Assembly: GCF_946221465.1 (NCBI RefSeq)
Contig: NZ_CAMJVP010000078.1
Span: forward strand, 1 to 12,864
Direction of reading: 5' to 3'
Source: an uncultured Aeromicrobium sp.
GTDB taxonomy: Bacteria > Actinomycetota > Actinomycetes > Propionibacteriales > Nocardioidaceae
DNA: 12,864 nucleotides
Every line of letters starts with the position of its first letter. The first letter of the stretch is position 1. Of the stretch, positions 7,581 to 12,864 are shown in pieces. The notes below the pieces were generated by a model. That model did not search any database, was not told the origin of the DNA, and saw nothing but the letters and a program-made list of their open reading frames with translations. Position numbers and translations under genes: made by a program.

Positions 7581-8471
7581 GTGGACCACAACACCGACAT
7601 CGAAGGCAAGGACAGCGTCGGCATGTACCTCGCCGAGATCGCCCGCACGCCGCTGCTGGACGCAGAGCGTGAGGTCGAGCTGAGCAAGACCATCGAGGCC
7701 GGTCTGTTCGCGCGTCATCTCCTCGAGACCGGTCGCGTCGGCCGCGCCAAGGGCGGTGCGCCCAAACGCGCCACCCGCGAGGAGCTGGAGTGGCTCGCCG
7801 AGGAGGGAGATCGCGCTCTCCAGGAGTTCATCCAGGCCAATCTGCGTCTCGTGGTCTCGATCGCCCGCAAGTACGGCCGCGCCCAGATGCCCATGCTGGA
7901 CCTCATTCAGGAGGGCAACACCGGGCTCATCCGCGCCGTCGAGAAGTTCGACTACGTCAAGGGCTTCAAGTTCTCCACGTACGCCACCTGGTGGGTTCGC
8001 CAGGCGATCACACGGGGCGTCGCCCAGCAGGCACGGGTCGTCCGCCTGCCCGTGCATGTCGTGGAGGAGCTCAACCAGGTATCCGGTGCTCGCCGGAACC
8101 TCGAGCGCGAACTCGGCTACGATCCCGAACCGGCCGAGATCGCGGCCGAGCTGGGTATGGACGTCGACCGCGTGATCGATCTGCTGTCCTGGGGACGCGA
8201 CCATGTGAGCCTCGACTCTCCGGTCGACGACGAAGGCGACACCTCGCTCGGCGATCTGATCGCTCGCGATCCGATGCCCGGGCTCATCGATCACCTCGAC
8301 GAGCGCGAGGCAGATATCGTCAAGGCCCGGTACGGCCTGCTCGACGGTCGCCAGCAGAAGCTCGCCGACATCGGTCGGCGGCACGGCATCTCCGCTGAGC
8401 GCGTACGTCAGGTGGAGCGTCAAGCGCTGGCGAAGCTGCGGGAGATCGCCGATCCTGAACTCGCCGCCTGA
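7581..8471 (+). CDS. Second sigma-70 factor (group 2, SigB/Hrd-like), shortened between regions 3 and 4
   Basis: A 296-residue alternative primary-like sigma factor. Region 1.2 is near residues 11-43. Region 2 (about 84-155) has [19 protein letters not shown] and [15 protein letters not shown], almost as in SigA, so it probably reads similar -10 elements. Region 3 is about 160-228. Region 4 (about 237-288) has the helix-turn-helix IGRRHGISAERVRQVER. It lacks the acidic and Lys-rich N-terminus of SigA. Between DLIARD (230) and LDERE (239) only 8 residues remain, against 25 in SigA, so a helix of the 3.2-4.1 linker is missing without a frame break. GTG 7581 is preferred to ATG 7566 because of its ribosome binding site and the upstream SigR/SigH-type promoter. 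It lies 116 nt after ptrB and converges on coaE, with a hairpin 20 nt beyond the stop. Calling it the sigB counterpart is inference. Confidence 0.93.
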   Translation: MDHNTDIEGKDSVGMYLAEIARTPLLDAEREVELSKTIEAGLFARHLLETGRVGRAKGGAPKRATREELEWLAEEGDRALQEFIQANLRLVVSIARKYGRAQMPMLDLIQEGNTGLIRAVEKFDYVKGFKFSTYATWWVRQAITRGVAQQARVVRLPVHVVEELNQVSGARRNLERELGYDPEPAEIAAELGMDVDRVIDLLSWGRDHVSLDSPVDDEGDTSLGDLIARDPMPGLIDHLDEREADIVKARYGLLDGRQQKLADIGRRHGISAERVRQVERQALAKLREIADPELAA

Positions 8472-8472
8472 G

Positions 8473-9072
8473 CTACGACGCGCGAGACCGAACGAGCTCG
8501 TCCCACAGATCCCCGACTGTGCGGACGAGCTCGTTCACTGTTCCGCTGTTGTCGATCACGTGATCGGCGACAGCGATTCGCTGTGCGCGTGAGGCCTGGG
8601 CGGCAATCCGGGCGCGGGCATCGTCCTCGCTCATGCCGCGGTCATGCACCAGACGTTGGATCTGGACTGGTTCGGGCACGTCAACGACCACAACGACATC
8701 ACACTGCTCTGCTGCGCCCATCTCGACGAGTAGCGGGTTGTCGTGGACGACGATGCTGTCCGGTCCCGCCGCACGTTCGATCTGCACGGCCCGATCACGG
8801 ATCGCGGGATGGGTGATCGCCTCCAGGTCGCGGCGAGCGTCGACGTCGGCGAACACGATCGCACCGAGCGCAGGACGGTTCAAGGTGCCGTCCGGATGCA
8901 GCACCTGCGGCCCGAAACGACGTGCGATCGCCGTCAGCGCGGGCTGTCCCGGTTCCACCACATCGCGGGCCAACTGGTCATAGTCGATGACCACGGCGCC
9001 GCGCTCGCGCAACAGCGCGCTGACGGTGCTCTTGCCCGAGCCGATACCCCCGGTGAGGCCGACTCTGAGCAT
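8473..9072 (-). CDS. coaE: Dephospho-CoA kinase
   Basis: Catalyses the last step of coenzyme A synthesis, ATP-dependent phosphorylation of the ribose 3'-OH of dephospho-CoA, in the cytoplasm. The 199 residues are normal length for the single-domain enzyme. The P-loop GGIGSGKST is at 8-16, IDYDQLARDVVEPG follows near 29-42, then ITHPAIRD and a substrate-region HDNPLLVE where HDVPLLVE is usual (Val to Asn), and VIDNSGT near the C-terminus. It carries no C-terminal UPF0157 domain as mycobacterial CoaE does. The ATG overlaps the upstream gene's stop by one base (TGATG), so it is probably coupled to it. The gene order rpsA-coaE is the common actinobacterial arrangement, here with one gene inserted. 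The last 20 codons are embedded in a strong hairpin, and the stop lies one base from the convergent sigma gene's stop. Confidence 0.97.
   Translation of the reverse strand: MLRVGLTGGIGSGKSTVSALLRERGAVVIDYDQLARDVVEPGQPALTAIARRFGPQVLHPDGTLNRPALGAIVFADVDARRDLEAITHPAIRDRAVQIERAAGPDSIVVHDNPLLVEMGAAEQCDVVVVVDVPEPVQIQRLVHDRGMSEDDARARIAAQASRAQRIAVADHVIDNSGTVNELVRTVGDLWDELVRSRAS
8491..8535. terminator. Long hairpin at the convergent sigma/coaE ends, likely bidirectional terminator
   Basis: Perfect 13-bp arms AACGAGCTCGTCC (8491-8503) and GGACGAGCTCGTT (8523-8535) enclose a further CACAG/CTGTG stem (8504-8508 with 8517-8521), one bulged C and an 8-nt loop. It lies 20 nt beyond the sigma stop and inside the last codons of coaE. 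There is no T-tract, as is common for actinobacterial terminators. The coaE codons there encode two ELVR repeats, which partly explains the symmetry. Confidence 0.55.
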
Positions 9073-9947
9073 CAGCGGGTACCTGCTGAACCGTAGGTCG
9101 TGACGTGGACGTGGTCGTAGTGGTTGGCCGTCACGCTACCGCGGTCGCTCATCGGACGCCATCCCTCACCGGCCCGATCGACCGACCAGATCCGCTGCTC
9201 GTAGATCAGGTACTCGACGCCGAGTTCGGCCTGGTGCGCGAGTAGGAACTCCGCGACGCGCCACCCGGTCTCCCCCGACACCATGATGTCGAGTGCCTGC
9301 CCGGTGGCATGCTCGTTGCGGCCGGCCACACCCCCGTAGGTCGTGACCTCGGGAAAAGCCGCACACACCGCACGATGCACGGCGATCGCGTCAGGCAGCA
9401 GTCCGCTCTCCACCTGCGAACCCGTTGGACAGGGCGCGCTCGACAGACCGACCTCCTCCGGCTCCGGCGGGGGGACGGGCGTGGGCTCGCTCGGTGACAG
9501 CACCTCGGCGGGCACCCAGCGTGGCAGCTCGTTGTGGATGATCTGCCGATAACCGTTCTCCTCGACATCGGTGACGGTGACCTGCACGCCCTTGCCGAGC
9601 GAGGCCAGCACCGGTGCGTCATCGGCAGGCGCCGAGCGCACGTCGGCGTCGGCGTGGAGGAACATCGTGGCGGTCGGGCGGACCACGTCAGCACCGGGCA
9701 CTGGCGGCCGTTCGACGTCGCGGCTGACCGGTGGCTCGGTGCGAGCGCCCAGCAGTGATGCGGAGATGATATCGGGTTGCGTCGAGGCCGCGTGCTCCTC
9801 CGGTTGGTCAGGTGAAGCGCCGCCGAGGCTAGCGAGCGCAGCAGCGACGGCCGTCACGCCGACCGCAGGTGCGGCACCGATGCGCATGAGTCGCCGCGGC
9901 TGGCGAGGGCGACGGGGTGTGACCTTGCGGTGTCTGGGGGTCGACAC
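9072..9947 (-). CDS. Membrane-anchored SH3b protein with LAS-type (M15-like) peptidase domain
   Basis: A 291-residue protein probably acting in the cell envelope. An Arg-rich N-terminus (1-22) precedes one hydrophobic Ala-rich segment (about 23-43), either an uncleaved anchor or a signal peptide. Residues about 90-152 resemble a bacterial SH3 domain (DVRSAPADDAPVLASLGKG, then WVPAEVLS). A Pro-rich linker (about 153-166) leads to the C-terminal domain (about 170-291). There HATGQALD (His213, Asp220) and HVH (His279, His281) match the zinc-ligand pattern of LAS metallopeptidases, which cut peptidoglycan peptides. The usual Glu before the last histidines is not evident, so activity is uncertain. 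Two cysteines near the start of this domain could form a disulfide. The GTG start is supported by GAGG about 5-6 nt upstream. It stands between rpsA and coaE, separated from rpsA by a strong terminator and overlapping coaE by TGATG. No specific gene name is recognised. Confidence 0.8.
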   Translation of the reverse strand: MSTPRHRKVTPRRPRQPRRLMRIGAAPAVGVTAVAAALASLGGASPDQPEEHAASTQPDIISASLLGARTEPPVSRDVERPPVPGADVVRPTATMFLHADADVRSAPADDAPVLASLGKGVQVTVTDVEENGYRQIIHNELPRWVPAEVLSPSEPTPVPPPEPEEVGLSSAPCPTGSQVESGLLPDAIAVHRAVCAAFPEVTTYGGVAGRNEHATGQALDIMVSGETGWRVAEFLLAHQAELGVEYLIYEQRIWSVDRAGEGWRPMSDRGSVTANHYDHVHVTTYGSAGTR

Positions 9948-10032
9948 GGCACCTCACTTGATCGTTGACAACCCGCTCCACCTTACGGCCCGGGCGCAAA
10001 CGGGCCAAGAGCGTCATCCACACCACGACACG

Positions 10033-10070
10033 GGAACGGCCCCGGGACCGTATGGTCCGGGGGCCGTTCC
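10033..10070 (-). terminator. Strong hairpin terminator downstream of rpsA
   Basis: Two 17-nt arms (10033-10049 and 10054-10070) pair with a single mismatch around a GTAT loop; the outer arms begin GGAACGGCC and end GGCCGTTCC. It lies 33 nt beyond the rpsA stop and 85 nt before the next gene's GTG. There is no T-tract on either side, consistent with actinobacterial terminators. Confidence 0.8.
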
Positions 10071-10080
10071 GTCGAGCCGG

Positions 10081-10096
10081 CTTCTCTTTCGAGAAG
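10081..10096 (-). other. Small GAAA-capped hairpin just after the rpsA stop
   Basis: On the minus strand CTTCTC-GAAA-GAGAAG forms a perfect 6-bp stem with a GNRA tetraloop, starting 7 nt after the rpsA stop. It precedes the larger terminator and may protect the 3' end or aid termination. Confidence 0.45.
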
Positions 10097-10103
10097 AGGG
10101 CGA

Positions 10104-11564
<1,461 letters not shown>

Positions 11565-11771
11565 AAGGGATGGGCTCCGATGGATGGTGAATAGAGTTGT
11601 CGAGCGCTCGCTTCCCTTGGATCGTGAACCGAGATGATGCCGAAGGCTCACCGCGGACGCGAGTTGCGATCCTGCTCCGTCCGAGGAACGCACAGGTCGC
11701 CAGCGCATCTACAAGCGTACGCCACGCTCGTCGTCAGACATAACCCGGGGCGCCCAGAATTTGTTCCGGCG
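11565..11771 (-). promoter_or_regulatory. rpsA leader with a GGAAC-N18-GTT promoter-like match
   Basis: The 207 nt between the apeB stop and the rpsA start encode no recognisable gene. On the minus strand GGAAC (11767-11763) is followed after 18 nt by GTT (11744-11742), the SigH/SigE-type pattern, which would start transcription near 11735 and give a leader of about 170 nt. A perfect 10-bp palindrome CGAGCGCTCG lies at 11601-11610. AAGGGA (11618-11613) can pair with TCCCTT (11570-11565) directly before the rpsA ATG. I found no convincing housekeeping promoter by eye. Confidence 0.35.
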
Positions 11772-12864
11772 TCAGCTTCTCGGAGCGAGGAAGGCGCCCA
11801 GCGCGCGAGCGTAAAGCTCCACATCGGCCGACGCCATCATCTCGCGCGCGGCGTGCATCGCCAACTGCGGCGCACCGACGTCCACCGTGAGCATGCCCGT
11901 CCGGGCGGCGCTGAGCGGACCGATCGTCGAGCCGCACGGCAGGTCGGCGCGGTGCAGGTAGCGCTGGAGCGGAACTCCGGCGTCATCGCACGCCTGGGCG
12001 AGGATGGCGGCGCCACGCGCGTCGGTGGCGTAGCGAAGGTTCTGATTGACCTTGAGCACCGGCCCGCCGCCCATCGTGATGCGGTGCAGCGGCTCGTGTT
12101 TGTCGGCGTAGTTGGGGTGCGTGGCGTGGGCCATGTCACCGGACGCGCAGACGGACGCGGCGATGGCGCGATGATAGTCCTCACGGCTGCCGCCGGCGGC
12201 GAGGACGATCCGCTCGATCGTCGTGGCGAGCAGGTCGGACTGGGCGCCCCGCTCTGAGGTGCTGCCGACCTCCTCGTGATCGAACAGCACCAGCATCGTG
12301 TGGTGCGGTCCCTCGGGCTGATCTGTGGCCAGGAACGCTCGAAGGCCGGCGAAGCAGGTGGCCTGATTGTCCAGACGCGGCGAGGCGACGAACTCGTCCT
12401 GCGGACCGCAGAGGGTGCTCGGCGCCGCATCGGCGGTCATGAGCTCGAAGCCCGCGATATCGTCGGCGGCCAGCCCCGACCGCTCGGCGAGCCACGTGAG
12501 GAGGTTCTGCTCTCCCAGAGTCCAGATGCCGTTGAGGTGGCGCTGTCGATCCAGATCGCTTCCGCCGCGGTCGAGATGGATTGCCAGACGGGGAACCGTC
12601 ACGACCGGCTCCACGGTGTGAACGAGCACCTCGCGGCCGCCTTTGAGCACCAGCCGCCCCGCGAGGGCGAGGTCGCGGTCAAGCCAGCTTTCGAGGATCG
12701 GAGCGCCGTACGGTTCGAGCGCAACGACGCCCACCTTGTCGAAACGCACGTCGTGATGCTGTTTGACCCGCAGATTGGGGCTGTCGGTGTGGGCTCCGAC
12801 GACGCGAAAGCCCGCATGCGCGGGAGCCGCTTCGGCCGTTGCCCAGGCGATGAGTGAGCCACCG
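11772..12864 (-). CDS. apeB: M18 family aminopeptidase, 5' end beyond the window
   Basis: Partial gene: 363 codons plus the stop are visible and the reading frame is open to the last base. M18 enzymes are cobalt- or zinc-dependent aminopeptidases that favour acidic N-terminal residues. The visible frame starts at GGSLIAW, then the first metal-ligand motif GAHTDSPNLRVK (His codon at 12789-12791), SPRLDNQ with the bridging Asp, FDHEEVGS with the catalytic and metal-binding Glu pair, SGDMAHATHPNY, and a C-terminal MHAARE that should supply the last His. About 60-70 N-terminal residues of a usual length near 425-430 are missing. The GTG at 12749 is an internal Val codon and not the start, because the conserved HTDSP motif lies upstream of it. 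It reads toward rpsA with a 207-nt gap, so it is probably a separate unit. Confidence 0.95.
   Translation of the reverse strand, partial: GGSLIAWATAEAAPAHAGFRVVGAHTDSPNLRVKQHHDVRFDKVGVVALEPYGAPILESWLDRDLALAGRLVLKGGREVLVHTVEPVVTVPRLAIHLDRGGSDLDRQRHLNGIWTLGEQNLLTWLAERSGLAADDIAGFELMTADAAPSTLCGPQDEFVASPRLDNQATCFAGLRAFLATDQPEGPHHTMLVLFDHEEVGSTSERGAQSDLLATTIERIVLAAGGSREDYHRAIAASVCASGDMAHATHPNYADKHEPLHRITMGGGPVLKVNQNLRYATDARGAAILAQACDDAGVPLQRYLHRADLPCGSTIGPLSAARTGMLTVDVGAPQLAMHAAREMMASADVELYARALGAFLAPRS

Noticed and set aside
11734..11937. Short minus-strand frame across the apeB 3' end
   Set aside because: It overlaps apeB coding sequence in another frame and has no recognisable motif or ribosome binding site.
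12747..12749. GTG at 12749 as the start of the M18 aminopeptidase
   Set aside because: The essential HTDSP metal-binding motif and a further conserved stretch lie upstream in the same frame, so the gene continues past the window edge.

Overview
The window looks like a housekeeping stretch of an actinomycete chromosome. It is GC-rich, uses GTG starts, and carries the actinobacterial versions of SigA (Lys/Ala-rich head), ribosomal protein S1, DUF4192, a GCS2-type ligase and pol IV with a long tail. The SigA core and the second sigma factor most resemble those I recall from Nocardioidaceae (Nocardioides/Aeromicrobium type); that family placement is inference. I see no mobile element, CRISPR array, tRNA, rRNA or phage gene.

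Left block (minus strand, 52-3916): a DUF4192 protein, a glutamate-cysteine-ligase-family (GCS2) enzyme 21 nt behind it, and the principal sigma factor sigA 112 nt further on. Middle block (plus strand, 4031-8471): dinB (DNA polymerase IV) and ptrB (oligopeptidase B), overlapping by ATGA, then after a 116-nt gap a second, shorter sigma-70 factor. DUF4192 and dinB diverge from a 114-nt intergenic region. Right block (minus strand, 8473-12864): apeB (M18 aminopeptidase, cut by the window edge), rpsA, a membrane-anchored SH3b/LAS-peptidase-like protein, and coaE. CoaE converges on the second sigma gene with one base between the stop codons.

No novel multi-gene system is evident. The most interesting signals are regulatory. 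A textbook SigR/SigH-type promoter (GGAAT-N18-GTTG) lies just ahead of the second sigma gene, with a 17-bp near-palindrome over its -10 element. The same sigma factor lacks about 17 residues between regions 3.2 and 4.1. A similar GGAAC-N18-GTT match lies ahead of rpsA. A 45-nt hairpin sits at the sigma/coaE convergence. An envelope protein gene is wedged between rpsA and coaE and overlaps the coaE start by one base. Together these suggest a sigma cascade in which an oxidative/envelope-stress ECF factor drives a group 2 sigma factor, but that reading is inference from promoter motifs only.
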